From: Streptomyces qinglanensis
Lineage (GTDB): Bacteria > Actinomycetota > Actinomycetes > Streptomycetales > Streptomycetaceae
Direction of reading: 5' to 3'
DNA: 64,000 nucleotides
Assembly: GCF_900111245.1 (NCBI RefSeq)
Contig: NZ_FOGO01000002.1
Coordinates: 62,001 to 126,000 of the forward strand
How positions within the stretch are numbered: position 1 is the stretch's first letter; each line of letters opens with the position of its first letter. The notes beneath the pieces were generated by a model. It was not told the origin of the DNA, ran no database searches, and saw nothing but the letters and a program-made list of their open reading frames with translations. The translations under genes and the position numbers were made by a program. Of this stretch, positions 17,533 through 25,116 are shown one piece after another.

Positions 17533-18156
17533 ATGGGCACCAAGACCTGGTGGAGCCGGACCGACAGCCGGTTTCTGGAAGCAGCTCTGGGCCTGGCTGC
17601 TGTACTGGTCGGCGTCTTCGGGGTGCTGCTTCCGGCACTCGGGGTGGTCGGGCTGCGGGATGGTCCGATGGACGGCGTCGAGGTCGAGCCCGAGGCGGCG
17701 GCCCGCATACCGGAGAAGGTGTCCGCCGCGGTGACGGGCCACGGCATGACCCTCACCGGCACCCGGCGGGCGGAGCTCGTCTTCGCCGACCCCGACCTGG
17801 GCCAGCGGCTGCTGCTCGCCCTTCCGGGGGTCGTGGGCAGCCTGTTCCTGCTCCTCGTCCTGGTGCTCCTCTTCAAGGTGGCCCGAACCCTGAGCGGCGG
17901 CGACATCTTCGTGCCGGCGAACGCCCGGCGTCTGAGCGCCCTCGGGCTGACGGTGCTGGTGCAGGCCGTTCTCACCCCGGTGTTGCCGGCGCTCACCACG
18001 GAAATGCTGGTGCGTGGCTCCCCCATGGCCGAGCAGGTGCCGTTCTCGGTCACCTTCACCGGGGAACATGTGCTGCTGGCCTTCCTCATCCTGGCGCTGG
18101 GAGAAGTCTTCCGGCGCGGTACGAAGCTGCGCGCCGACACCGAGGGACTGATCTGA
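17533..18156 (+). CDS. DUF2975 domain membrane protein
   Basis: 207 residues with four predicted membrane segments: about 18-40, 95-118 (LLLALPGVVGSLFLLLVLVLLF), 135-155 and 180-200. The motif SGGDIFVPANARRLSALG after the second segment is typical of DUF2975 proteins, which are nearly always paired with a small XRE-type regulator, as here. GGGGAG ribosome site; stop overlaps the next ATG (TGATG). Function of the family unknown; a membrane signal-to-regulator pair is a common guess. Confidence 0.85.
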   Translation: MGTKTWWSRTDSRFLEAALGLAAVLVGVFGVLLPALGVVGLRDGPMDGVEVEPEAAARIPEKVSAAVTGHGMTLTGTRRAELVFADPDLGQRLLLALPGVVGSLFLLLVLVLLFKVARTLSGGDIFVPANARRLSALGLTVLVQAVLTPVLPALTTEMLVRGSPMAEQVPFSVTFTGEHVLLAFLILALGEVFRRGTKLRADTEGLI

Positions 18157-18380
18157 TGCCACCGGAAGAGGAGCACCGCGTCCGGATCCATCTGGACCGG
18201 CTGCTGGCCGAGCGGGGCATGACCCTGTCCGAACTGGCGGCCAGGGTCGGGGTGACCGTGGTCAATCTCTCCGTTCTCAAGAACGACCGGGCGAAGGCGA
18301 TCCGCTTCTCCACCCTCACCGCGATCTGCCGCGAACTGGGCTGCCAGCCCGGCGATCTGCTCAGTGTCCGCCAGGACTGA
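18156..18380 (+). CDS. Small XRE-family helix-turn-helix regulator (YozG-like)
   Basis: 74 residues, essentially only a HTH domain: MTLSELAARVGVTVVNLSVLKN (about residues 22-43) followed by AIRFSTLTAICRELGCQPGDLL, the common tail of Cro/CI-type regulators. Start ATG 18156 overlaps the stop of the DUF2975 gene by one base, so the two are co-translated. It probably binds the palindrome at 17473-17513; that is inference. Confidence 0.88.
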   Translation: MPPEEEHRVRIHLDRLLAERGMTLSELAARVGVTVVNLSVLKNDRAKAIRFSTLTAICRELGCQPGDLLSVRQD

Positions 18381-18476
18381 CACCCTCGGGTCACCCCCTC
18401 TCCTGCGGTGGCCGGGCACCGGCAGTACGCCCCCGGTGCCCGCGGAAGCGTGCCGGTACCCGCGGAAGCGTGCCGG

Positions 18477-19787
18477 TCACGAACCGCAGCAGCCACCCTC
18501 GGGCGGCTGTTCGGCTGCCGGAGTGGCGGGGAGTCCGGTGCCGCTGCACACGCCGGTCTCGGGCAGGGTGAGTTCGACGCGGTCCGCGGATGGGAGGTCT
18601 CCGGCGAGGGCGGCGGCCACGGAGCGGACCTGCTCGTAGCCGGTCAGCGCGAGGAACGTCGGCGCGCGGCCGTAGGACTTCATGCCGACGAGGTAGATGC
18701 CCTGGTCGGGGTGGGACAGCTCGCGATGGCCGTGCGGGTAGACGGTGCCGCAGGAGTGGACGTTCGGGTCGATCAGCGGGGCGAGTTCGGCCGGTGCCTG
18801 GAGGCGTTCGTCCAGGCGGAGGCGGATCTCGGACAGGAAGGACAGGTCCGGGCGGAGGCCGGTGAGGACGATCATCTCGTCCACCGGTTGGAGACGCTGC
18901 CCGTCCTCGGAGACCAGCACCAGGCCGCCGTCGGCTGCCTGCTCGACGGAGTCGGTGCGGAAGCCGGTGACCGCTTCGGCGTGGCCGCCGTCGACGGCGG
19001 CCTTGGCCGCGAGGCCGAGGGCGCCGCGGGCGGGGAGCTGGTCGGCCTCGCCACCGCCGAAGGTGGAATCGGAGATGCCCCGGCGCAGGAGCCACAGCGC
19101 CTTCGTGCCGGCGCCGTCGTCCGTCCCGGCGAGGTCGGCCAGGTGGGCGAGGGCGGTGAAGGCGGAGGCGCCCGAGCCGAGGACGGCGGTGCGCTTGCCC
19201 GCGTAGCGGGCCCGTACCGCCGGGTCTCCGAGGTCGGGGACGCGGTAGGTGATGCGGTCGGCGGCTGCCTTCTCGCCGAGGGCGGGCAGGCCGCTGCCGC
19301 CTGCGGGGCCGGGAACGCTCCAGGTGCCGGAGGCGTCGACGACCGCGCGGGCGGTGACCCGTTCCTCGCGTCCGTCCACGTACCGGACGTGGACCACGTA
19401 GGGCTGGGCCTCGCGGTCGGCGTCCACGACGCGGTCGCGCCCGGCCCGCGCGACACCGGTGACGGTGGCGCCGAAGCGGACCCGGTCTCCGAGTACCTCG
19501 GCGAGCGGCTGGAGATACTGCTCCGCCCAGTCGCCGCCCGAGGGGTAGGCGGCCGCGTCGGGCTCGGTCCAGCCGGTCGGGGCGAGCAGTTTCTCCGCCG
19601 CGGGGTCGGTCACCTCGCTCCAGGGGGAGAACAGCCGGACGTGGGACCACGCGCGGACGGCTGTCCCGGCGGCCGGGCCGGCCTCCAGGACGAGGGGCTC
19701 GATGTCCCGCTCGACGAGATGCGCGGCCGCGGCCAGGCCGACCGGACCGGCACCGATCACCACGACGGGAAGCTGCTGGGTGCTCAT
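18477..19787 (-). CDS. Flavin-dependent oxidoreductase, ArsO-like
   Basis: 436 residues. FAD-binding Rossmann start VVVIGAGPVGLAAAAHL (GxGxxG), FSPWSEVT motif, a second dinucleotide-binding site RTAVLGSGASAFTALAHL (about residue 180), and NVHSCGTVYPHG and GIYLVGMKSYGRAPTFL near the end. It ends in GGCCGS, a vicinal Cys pair. Related flavoproteins named ArsO occur in Streptomyces arsenic clusters next to arsR, acr3 and arsC, exactly the context here; a role in oxidising arsenic species is proposed, not proven. ATG 19787 has GGAGGAA upstream. Diverges from arsR across a 243-bp operator region. Confidence 0.82.
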   Translation of the reverse strand: MSTQQLPVVVIGAGPVGLAAAAHLVERDIEPLVLEAGPAAGTAVRAWSHVRLFSPWSEVTDPAAEKLLAPTGWTEPDAAAYPSGGDWAEQYLQPLAEVLGDRVRFGATVTGVARAGRDRVVDADREAQPYVVHVRYVDGREERVTARAVVDASGTWSVPGPAGGSGLPALGEKAAADRITYRVPDLGDPAVRARYAGKRTAVLGSGASAFTALAHLADLAGTDDGAGTKALWLLRRGISDSTFGGGEADQLPARGALGLAAKAAVDGGHAEAVTGFRTDSVEQAADGGLVLVSEDGQRLQPVDEMIVLTGLRPDLSFLSEIRLRLDERLQAPAELAPLIDPNVHSCGTVYPHGHRELSHPDQGIYLVGMKSYGRAPTFLALTGYEQVRSVAAALAGDLPSADRVELTLPETGVCSGTGLPATPAAEQPPEGGCCGS

Positions 19788-19890
19788 GACAGGGGATTCC
19801 TCCGGGGTGCGGGCGGGTGGCCGCGGCGTCATGCACCGGCTCCGCCGCTGGTCACGACGGGGGCGGAGGGGGCAGCCGCGCCGACTCACT

Positions 19891-19970
19891 GATTCGATGC
19901 CTGTCTATGTCTTCTCCCCACCAGCGTGACATCTGATTCGACACTCGTCAACATAGACGAGCATCTAATC
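19891..19970. promoter_or_regulatory. Arsenic-operon operator region with repeated ArsR-type sites
   Basis: In the arsO-arsR spacer, GATTCGATGCCTGTCTATG (19891-19909) recurs as a 16/19 match in inverted orientation at 19952-19970. The second copy is half of a dyad: GATT (19935-19938), CTCGTC (19944-19949), GACGAG (19956-19961) and AATC (19967-19970) are all placed symmetrically about 19952.5. This is what two ArsR dimers controlling divergent promoters would need. Confidence 0.7.
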
Positions 19971-20030
19971 AGTCCGGCCGGCGTCCCTGCCCCTCCGGAA
20001 CGTTGTTTCGATCTGTGTCAAAATAGGGAT

Positions 20031-20387
20031 ATGCCGAAGTCCAGTACCCCACCTGCCGCGGTGGTGCCGTGCTGCCCGCCGCTGACCGAGCGCCCCATGA
20101 CAGCCGAGGAGGCCGAGACCGCCGCGCGGATGTTCAAGGCGCTCGGCGACCCGGTGCGGCTGCGGCTGTTCTCGACGGTCGCCTCCCATCCGGGCGGCGA
20201 GGCGTGCGTGTGCGACATCTCCGACGTCGGGGTCTCCCAGCCGACCGTCTCCCACCATTTGAAGAAGCTGAAGGAAGCCGGGCTGCTGCTCTCCGAGCGG
20301 CGCGGCACCTGGGTCTACTACCGCGTGGCCCCCTCCGTGCTCGCGGCGATGGGACAGATCCTGACGACCGGTCCGGCGGCCGCCTGA
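20031..20387 (+). CDS. arsR: ArsR-family arsenic-sensing repressor
   Basis: 118 residues. Winged HTH with recognition helix VSQPTVSHHLKKLKEAGL and wing GTWVYYRV. Metal-site cysteines: Cys59-Val-Cys61-Asp in EACVCDIS, the classic alpha-3 motif, plus an N-terminal Cys14-Cys15 pair. A vicinal N-terminal pair together with one alpha-3 Cys is the arrangement known for Corynebacterium glutamicum ArsR, which senses As(III). ATG 20031 chosen because the frame from 19926 would cover the operators. The stop overlaps the acetyltransferase start. Confidence 0.93.
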   Translation: MPKSSTPPAAVVPCCPPLTERPMTAEEAETAARMFKALGDPVRLRLFSTVASHPGGEACVCDISDVGVSQPTVSHHLKKLKEAGLLLSERRGTWVYYRVAPSVLAAMGQILTTGPAAA

Positions 20388-20902
20388 TGCCGGACCGCCT
20401 GGGCGCATCCGGCGCACACGTCCTCCCGCTGACCCGGGAGCACGCCGAGGAGGTGCTGGCGATCTATCAGGCGGGCATCGACGAGGGCAACGCCACCTTC
20501 GAGACCACGGCGCCCACTTGGGACGCCTTCGACGCGGCCAAGCTGCCCGAGCACCGCTTCGCCGCCCTCGACGCGGACGGAACGGTCCTCGGCTGGATCG
20601 CGGCCGGCCCGGTCTCCGACCGGTGCGCATACGCCGGGGTGGTCGAGCACTCCGTCTACGTCCATCCCGAGGCCCGGGGCCGGGGCGTCGCCACCGCGCT
20701 GCTCGGAGCGCTGATCGACTCCACCGAGGCCGCCGGGGTCTGGACCGTCCAGTCGGGGATCTTCCCGGAGAACACCGCCAGTCTCGCCGTCCACGAGCGC
20801 GCCGGGTTCCGGGTCATCGGCACCCGTGAGCGGATCGGCCGCCACCACGGCCGCTGGCGCGACGTCGTCCTGGTCGAGCGCCGCAGCCCTGCGATCGCCT
20901 GA
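20387..20902 (+). CDS. GNAT acetyltransferase, ArsN-like
   Basis: 171 residues, single GNAT fold. Acetyl-CoA loop VHPEARGRGVATALLGALI (R/Q-x-x-G-x-G/A, about residues 90-108), catalytic-region EHSVYV before it and NTASLAVHERAGFRVIGTRERIG after it. The start LPLTREHAEEVLAIYQAGIDEGNATFETTAPTW resembles phosphinothricin-type N-acetyltransferases. Such enzymes encoded in ars operons (ArsN) acetylate the arsenic antibiotic arsinothricin or its relatives. Translationally coupled to arsR by a TGATG overlap, so it is likely arsenic-inducible. Confidence 0.85.
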   Translation: MPDRLGASGAHVLPLTREHAEEVLAIYQAGIDEGNATFETTAPTWDAFDAAKLPEHRFAALDADGTVLGWIAAGPVSDRCAYAGVVEHSVYVHPEARGRGVATALLGALIDSTEAAGVWTVQSGIFPENTASLAVHERAGFRVIGTRERIGRHHGRWRDVVLVERRSPAIA

Positions 20903-21001
20903 GCCCGCCGTACGGACCACGCGACCGCACGGAACCGCGGAGCCGTGCAGCAACGCGAACCCCCGCGGAACCCCGCGGCACCGGGCCGGCGGCCCGCCGC
21001 G

Positions 21002-22108
21002 TCACCGCGCGGCGAACTTCCCGCGCCAGGCCAGGGATACGTAGACCAGCGCCACCAGCACCGGGACCTCGATGAGCGGACCGACGACACCGGAGAGCGC
21101 CTGGCCCGAGGTGACGCCGAAGGTGGCGATGGCCACCGCGATGGCCAGCTCGAAGTTGTTCCCGGCGGCGGTGAAGGCCAGGGTGGCCGTGCGGTCGTAG
21201 GCCAGGCCGATCGTCTTGCCGAGCGCGAAGGCGCCGAACCACATCAGCGCGAAGTACACGAGCAGCGGCAGGGCGATCCGGGCCACGTCCAGCGGCTGCG
21301 ACGTGATCGTCCTCCCCTGCAGTGCGAAGAGCAGCACGATCGTGAAGAGCAGCCCGTAGAGCGCCCACGGCCCGATCCGCGGCAGGAAGTTCCGCTCGTA
21401 GGGTCCGCGGCCCAGCTTCTTCTCGCCGAGGCGGCGGGTGAGGAATCCGGCCAGCAGCGGGACACCGAGGAAGACGACGACGTTCAGCGCGATGTGCCAG
21501 ACGGAGACGTCCAGCCCCTGCCCGTCGCCGAGGTTCAGCCACCGGGGCAGCAGGTCGAGGTAGAACCAGCCGAGCAGGCCGAACGCGAGGACCTGGAAGA
21601 CGGAGTTGAGGGCGACGAGCACGGCGGCGGCCTCGCGGTCACCGCAGGCCAGGTCGTTCCAGATGATCACCATGGCGATGCAGCGGGCCAGTCCGACGAC
21701 GATCAGTCCGGTGCGGTACTCGGGCAGGTCGGGCAGGAAGAACCACGCGAGGGCGAACATCACGGCCGGACCGAGGATCCAGTTGAGGGCCAGCGACGAG
21801 ACCATCAGCCTCCGGTCGCCGGTGACCGCGTCGAGCCTGTCGTAGCGGACCTTGGCCAGCACCGGATACATCATGATCAGCAGACCGACGGCGATCGGCA
21901 GCGAGATGCCGCCGATCTCGACCCTGGACAGCGCGTCGTCCAGCCCGGGAACCGCCCGGCCCAACCCCAGGCCGGCGGCCATGGCGGCCAGGATCCACAC
22001 GGCCAGGAAGCGGTCGAGCGTGGAGAGTCCGCGGACGACGCCCCCGCCCCCGGGCGGACCGGCGGTCTCTTCGGCGGTCTCTTCGGTGGTCTCTTCGGTG
22101 GTGCTCAT
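21002..22108 (-). CDS. acr3: Arsenite efflux permease, ACR3 family
   Basis: 368 residues, ten membrane helices of the BART superfamily. Exports As(III) using the proton gradient. Family signatures: LSTLDRFLAVWILAAM, LPIAVGLLIMMYPVLAKVRYD, the conserved GLARCIAMVIIWNDLACGD segment with the essential helix-4 Cys, and FTAAGNNFELAIAVAIATFG. The first 25 residues are a (TTEE/TAEE) repeat encoded by a CTCTTCGGTGGT-type duplication. Its ATG overlaps the stop of the upstream arsR copy (ATGA), so both are co-translated. Convergent with the arsN-like gene; a GC hairpin at 20982-20996 lies between. Confidence 0.95.
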   Translation of the reverse strand: MSTTEETTEETAEETAGPPGGGGVVRGLSTLDRFLAVWILAAMAAGLGLGRAVPGLDDALSRVEIGGISLPIAVGLLIMMYPVLAKVRYDRLDAVTGDRRLMVSSLALNWILGPAVMFALAWFFLPDLPEYRTGLIVVGLARCIAMVIIWNDLACGDREAAAVLVALNSVFQVLAFGLLGWFYLDLLPRWLNLGDGQGLDVSVWHIALNVVVFLGVPLLAGFLTRRLGEKKLGRGPYERNFLPRIGPWALYGLLFTIVLLFALQGRTITSQPLDVARIALPLLVYFALMWFGAFALGKTIGLAYDRTATLAFTAAGNNFELAIAVAIATFGVTSGQALSGVVGPLIEVPVLVALVYVSLAWRGKFAAR

Positions 22109-22419
22109 GGGCAGGCCCTCTTGACGTCGGCGGCTGCGGTGGTGCGGGCGGTCTCGGCCAGTTCGGCGAACTGCCCGGCGAGAGCGGCGAGGACATCGGG
22201 CCGCAACCGGTAGTAGGTGAACCGGCCGCACGGCTCGGTGTCCACCACTCCGGCGTCGCGCAGCACCCGCAGGTGGTTGGAGAGGTTCGTCTGGCGCGCG
22301 CCGGTCTCCTCGACCAGGTGCGTGGTGCACAAGGTCTCCCGGGCGAGCAGATGCACGATCGTCATCCGGAGCGGGTCGGCCAGGACGCGGATCAGATCAG
22401 TCTCGACTGACGTCAGCAT
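22105..22419 (-). CDS. arsR: Second ArsR-family repressor
   Basis: 104 residues. Winged HTH (TNLSNHLRVLRDAGVV; FTYYRL). Cysteines differ from the first ArsR: Cys31 (TLCTTHLVEE, a degenerate alpha-3 site), Cys64 (EPCGRF, at the wing) and Cys103 (RACP, C-terminus), suggesting an independently evolved As(III) site. First gene of an arsR-acr3 pair, 4-nt overlap. Diverges from arsC across 101 bp. A CTGACGTCAG palindrome lies inside its first codons. Confidence 0.9.
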   Translation of the reverse strand: MLTSVETDLIRVLADPLRMTIVHLLARETLCTTHLVEETGARQTNLSNHLRVLRDAGVVDTEPCGRFTYYRLRPDVLAALAGQFAELAETARTTAAADVKRACP

Positions 22420-22520
22420 GCGCTGATACTGTCACATCACTCGAAGCTGATGCCAGACCGGCCCGTACCGTGGCCGCCACCGCCCTACGGAGGCGGGAGG
22501 CGGTTCGGAAGGATGAACCG

Positions 22521-22952
22521 ATGCCCTCCGCCCCCACCGCGTCCGTGCTGTTCGTCTGCGTCCACAACGCCGGGCGTTCGCAGATGGCCGCCGGGTTCCT
22601 CAGCCACCTCGCGGGCGACCGCGTCGAGGTCCGCTCCGCGGGTTCGCTCCCCGGCGACCGGGTCAACCCGGCGGCGGTCGAAGCGATGCGCGAGGTCGGC
22701 ATCGACATCTCCGACCGGCAGCCGAAGGTGCTCACCCCCGAGGCAGTCCAGGCGTCCGACTACGTCATCACCATGGGCTGCGGCGACGCCTGCCCGGTCT
22801 TCCCCGGCAGGACATACCTCGACTGGGCGCTGGAGGACCCCGCAGGAAAGGGCGTGGAGTCCGTACGCCCCATCCGCGACGCGATCAGGAGCCGCATCGA
22901 GGCACTCGTCGCCGAGATCGACGCGGCAGGCCCCCCGTCGACCACGGACTGA
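22521..22952 (+). CDS. arsC: Arsenate reductase, low-molecular-weight phosphatase type
   Basis: 143 residues. Reduces As(V) to As(III) for export. Catalytic loop Cys13-x5-Arg19 in FVCVHNAGRSQ and the redox pair Cys87/Cys91 in MGCGDACP are intact, and DWALEDP carries the general acid; this is the thioredoxin- or mycothiol-linked LMW-PTP class. GGAAGG ribosome site before ATG 22521. Divergent from arsR-acr3, so one promoter region can induce reductase and pump together. Confidence 0.95.
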   Translation: MPSAPTASVLFVCVHNAGRSQMAAGFLSHLAGDRVEVRSAGSLPGDRVNPAAVEAMREVGIDISDRQPKVLTPEAVQASDYVITMGCGDACPVFPGRTYLDWALEDPAGKGVESVRPIRDAIRSRIEALVAEIDAAGPPSTTD

Positions 22953-22974
22953 GCGGCCCCGCGCCCTCGACCGT

Positions 22975-23075
22975 TTCCGGCCGGGCGGCTGCATCCCCCT
23001 TCCGGCCGGGCGGCTGCGGTCCTTCCCGGCCGGGGAGCTGCGCTCCTTTCCGGCCGGGGGGCTGCGGCCGGGTAC
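22975..23075. repeat. Four degenerate about 25-bp tandem repeats
   Basis: TTCCGGCCGGGCGGCTGC occurs at 22975 and 23000 and in variant form near 23023 and 23048, filling the spacer between the convergent arsC and Asp23-like genes. GGCCGG palindromes in each unit could act as terminators. Confidence 0.7.
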
Positions 23076-23088
23076 GGAATCCGTGCCG

Positions 23089-23412
23089 TCAGACGATGCC
23101 GGTGACGGTGACGGTCACCCGGGCGGTGTCGGCCGGGTGCGTCTCGGTCAGACGGGCGGTGACGGCGGCGCTCGCCGCGCGGGCGACGTCCACCGCGCGG
23201 GCCTCGGCGGAGGTGACGATCCGTACGTCGATCCGCCACGGGGCGCCCTCCCCCGCAGGCCGACTGACGCGCAGTCCCGCGGGGGACGCACTCTCGGAGC
23301 CGGTGAGTGCGGACCGCAGCCGCCGGGTGATGCCAGGGGTGAGGAAGGCGACGCCGGGCACGTCCCGGACGGCCGCGGCGAGATCCTCGCTGAGGACGGC
23401 GTGCTGACTCAT
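23089..23412 (-). CDS. Small Asp23/Gls24-like protein
   Basis: 107 residues. MSQHAVLSEDLAAAVRDVPGVAFLTPGITRRL followed by WRIDVRIVTSAEARAVDVARAASAAVTARL and VTVTVTGIV: the beta-alpha-beta pattern of Asp23/Gls24 envelope-stress proteins (PGV near the start, VxVxV strand at the end). Start overlaps the stop of the preceding gene by 4 nt. Third gene of the ECF sigma operon. Likely cytoplasmic or membrane-peripheral; exact role unknown. Confidence 0.7.
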   Translation of the reverse strand: MSQHAVLSEDLAAAVRDVPGVAFLTPGITRRLRSALTGSESASPAGLRVSRPAGEGAPWRIDVRIVTSAEARAVDVARAASAAVTARLTETHPADTARVTVTVTGIV

Positions 23413-24308
23413 CGGCCCGTACCTTTCCCGCTGCTGTTCCCGGCTCCGTCCGGCACGTTCGCCCCTGGGGCGTCCGGCACGGGCGCGTCCGCCGGGCCCG
23501 GGCCCGGTTCCGGGTTCCGGTCCGGGTCCGGGTTCGGGTTCGAGTCCGGGTTCCGGTCCGGGTCCGGGTTCCGGTCCGGGTCCGGGTCCGGGTCCGGGTC
23601 CGGCCCGTCGGCGTCGACCAGGTCCGTGACGTGGACGTCGACTGTCGCGGTCCGCAGTCCCAGGTGCCGGTCGGCGGCCCGCTCGACCCGCAGGCGCACC
23701 GCGTCCGCGAGGCGCGGCAGGTCGGGCGGTTCGGATGCGGACAGCAGCGCCTGGATGCCGAGGCGCACGGACACCCGGCCCGTGCCGGAGTCCCGCTCCG
23801 CGGAGTCCCGCTCCGCGGAGTCCCGCTCCGCGGAGTCCCGCTCCGCGGAGTCCCGCTCCGCGGGATCCGGCTCCGGGGCGATACGGCAGGAGCCCGCGCG
23901 GACGCCCGGCACCTGCTCGGCGGCGGCCCGCAGCGTACGGGCCGCCGCCGTCTCCATGATCCACAGGTCCTCGGGGGGCGGGGCCAGGGGCAGCGGGCGC
24001 CCCGGGCGCAGTTCCATGCGGACGATGTCCATGACGCGCTGCGTCAGCGGCGCCGCGTCGTACGAGGCCGCCGGGTCGTCCGCCGCGTCGTGCAGTCCCC
24101 GTACGGCCGTCTCCAGACGGTCCAGTTCCTCGACCGCCCGGCGGCAGTGCGGGCAGGTGCGCTCGTGACCGTCGGAGGTGCCCTCCTCCCGGTCGGCCCA
24201 CACCTGCGACAGCAGCCGCCCGCAGGGCAGCAGTTCGTCGTCCGGGTCGGACGCGCCGGGCGGCTCGGGCGGCGGCGGGGAAGCGGGCGGGTGGATGCGA
24301 CTGGTCAT
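23409..24308 (-). CDS. Zinc-motif (anti-sigma-like) protein with Asp23-like domain
   Basis: 299 residues. N-terminus holds His48-x3-Cys52-x2-Cys55 (GHERTCPHC), the zinc anti-sigma (ZAS) signature, with Cys29 upstream. Next, residues about 110-245 resemble Asp23/Gls24 (LWIMETAAARTLRAAAEQVPGV, VSVRLGIQALLSA, VDVHVTDLV), interrupted by five AERDS repeats. The C-terminus is a D-P/N-P-R-rich low-complexity tail. No membrane segment. Directly downstream of and overlapping an ECF sigma gene (ATGA), the normal place for an anti-sigma factor. Fusion of the two domain types is uncommon; sigma binding is inference. Confidence 0.72.
   Translation of the reverse strand: MTSRIHPPASPPPPEPPGASDPDDELLPCGRLLSQVWADREEGTSDGHERTCPHCRRAVEELDRLETAVRGLHDAADDPAASYDAAPLTQRVMDIVRMELRPGRPLPLAPPPEDLWIMETAAARTLRAAAEQVPGVRAGSCRIAPEPDPAERDSAERDSAERDSAERDSAERDSGTGRVSVRLGIQALLSASEPPDLPRLADAVRLRVERAADRHLGLRTATVDVHVTDLVDADGPDPDPDPDPDRNPDPDRNPDSNPNPDPDRNPEPGPGPADAPVPDAPGANVPDGAGNSSGKGTGR
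23788..23862. repeat. 15-bp in-frame tandem repeat, five copies
   Basis: GAGTCCCGCTCCGCG repeated five times inside the ZAS/Asp23 gene, encoding (SAERD) repeats. Unit length keeps the frame, so copy number can vary without breaking the gene. A second D-P-rich repeat block lies at about 23514-23606. Confidence 0.9.
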
Positions 24309-24928
24309 CGCCAGGCCCCCAGAGCGTTGGTGAGATGGCGTCGGGCACGGAAGACGCGGGCGCGGACGGCCTGTTGGCTGATGCCGACGGTGTCCGCGAT
24401 GAAGGCGTAGGACTGGCCGTCCCCTTCTCGCAGGATCCAGCAGGTCCGCTGCTCGGCCGAGAGGTCCGCGAGCGCGCGGTGCAGGTCGCCCACGGCCGCG
24501 CGTCCTTCGGCGATCCGGTCCGGCGCGACGGTGTGGGCGGGTGCGGCCGGCTCCTGCGCCGCGTCCAGCGGATCCTGCGGTTTGCGGGCGCGCAGGATGT
24601 TCAGGCACCGGTTGGTGACGATGCGGTAGAGCCAGGTGCCGAAAGCGGAGTCCCCGCGGAACTCGGGCAGCTTGCGCCAGGCGCTGAGGAACGCGTCCTG
24701 CACGGCGTCCTCCGCCTCGGCCCGGCCGCCGAGCAACCGGGTGGCCAGCCGGACCAGCGCCGGAGCGTGCCGGCGCACGAGGACGGCGAACGCCTCCTCG
24801 TCGCCCTCGACCGCGCGGACGGTCAACAGGGCGTCGTCCGGCCCGTCCCCGCCGCCGGGCGGTCCGGCGGATGTGCGGTCCCCCGTCACAGGGCGCTCCT
24901 CTCGTTCGGTCTGCTCGTTGGACAGCAT
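24305..24928 (-). CDS. ECF sigma factor
   Basis: 207 residues. Region 2 (DEEAFAVLVRRHAPALVRLA, DAVQDAFLSAWRKLPEFRG, FGTWLYRIVTNRCLNILR) and region 4 (LSAEQRTCWILREGDGQSYAFIA, VGISQQAVRARVFRARRHL) are complete. Cotranslated with the zinc-motif protein downstream (4-nt overlap) and divergent from the Asp23-type operon. ATG 24928 chosen; GTG 24889 also possible. A sequence found at both divergent promoters (24941-25019) may be its own target. Confidence 0.92.
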   Translation of the reverse strand: MLSNEQTEREERPVTGDRTSAGPPGGGDGPDDALLTVRAVEGDEEAFAVLVRRHAPALVRLATRLLGGRAEAEDAVQDAFLSAWRKLPEFRGDSAFGTWLYRIVTNRCLNILRARKPQDPLDAAQEPAAPAHTVAPDRIAEGRAAVGDLHRALADLSAEQRTCWILREGDGQSYAFIADTVGISQQAVRARVFRARRHLTNALGAWR

Positions 24929-24940
24929 CACCGGACCCGT

Positions 24941-25019
24941 GTGACGCACCGGTGGTTGTGAGCTGACCCTCACCTGCCCGCGGGACACCGTCCGAAGATT
25001 TTTCGGAACGGTGCGTCAC
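24941..25019. promoter_or_regulatory. Inverted copies of CGGTGCGTCAC at divergent promoters
   Basis: GTGACGCACCG at 24941-24951 and its exact complement at 25009-25019 face outward in the spacer between the ECF sigma gene and the Asp23 operon, so each divergent transcription unit carries the same 11-mer in the same orientation; GGAAC precedes the right copy. CGTC is a frequent -10 core of ECF promoters. Likely shared control of both units by one factor. Confidence 0.6.
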
Positions 25020-25116
25020 AACTGCCGTCCACCGGTGTCCAACGCAGTGGGACCGTCCGTCGGGGTGGGACCGCGGAACCGCGCCCGCCCTGGGCGCAGT
25101 CGCCGAACCCGGCTCC

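Noticed and set aside
15871..18162. 763-codon minus-strand frame across spo0M-like and DUF2975 genes
   Set aside because: It spans three well-supported genes in the opposite direction and the 41-bp palindrome.
19926..20030. Longer ArsR starting at 19926
   Set aside because: It would place the operator dyad inside the coding region and adds sequence unlike the family; ATG 20031 gives a normal length and Cys14/15 numbering.
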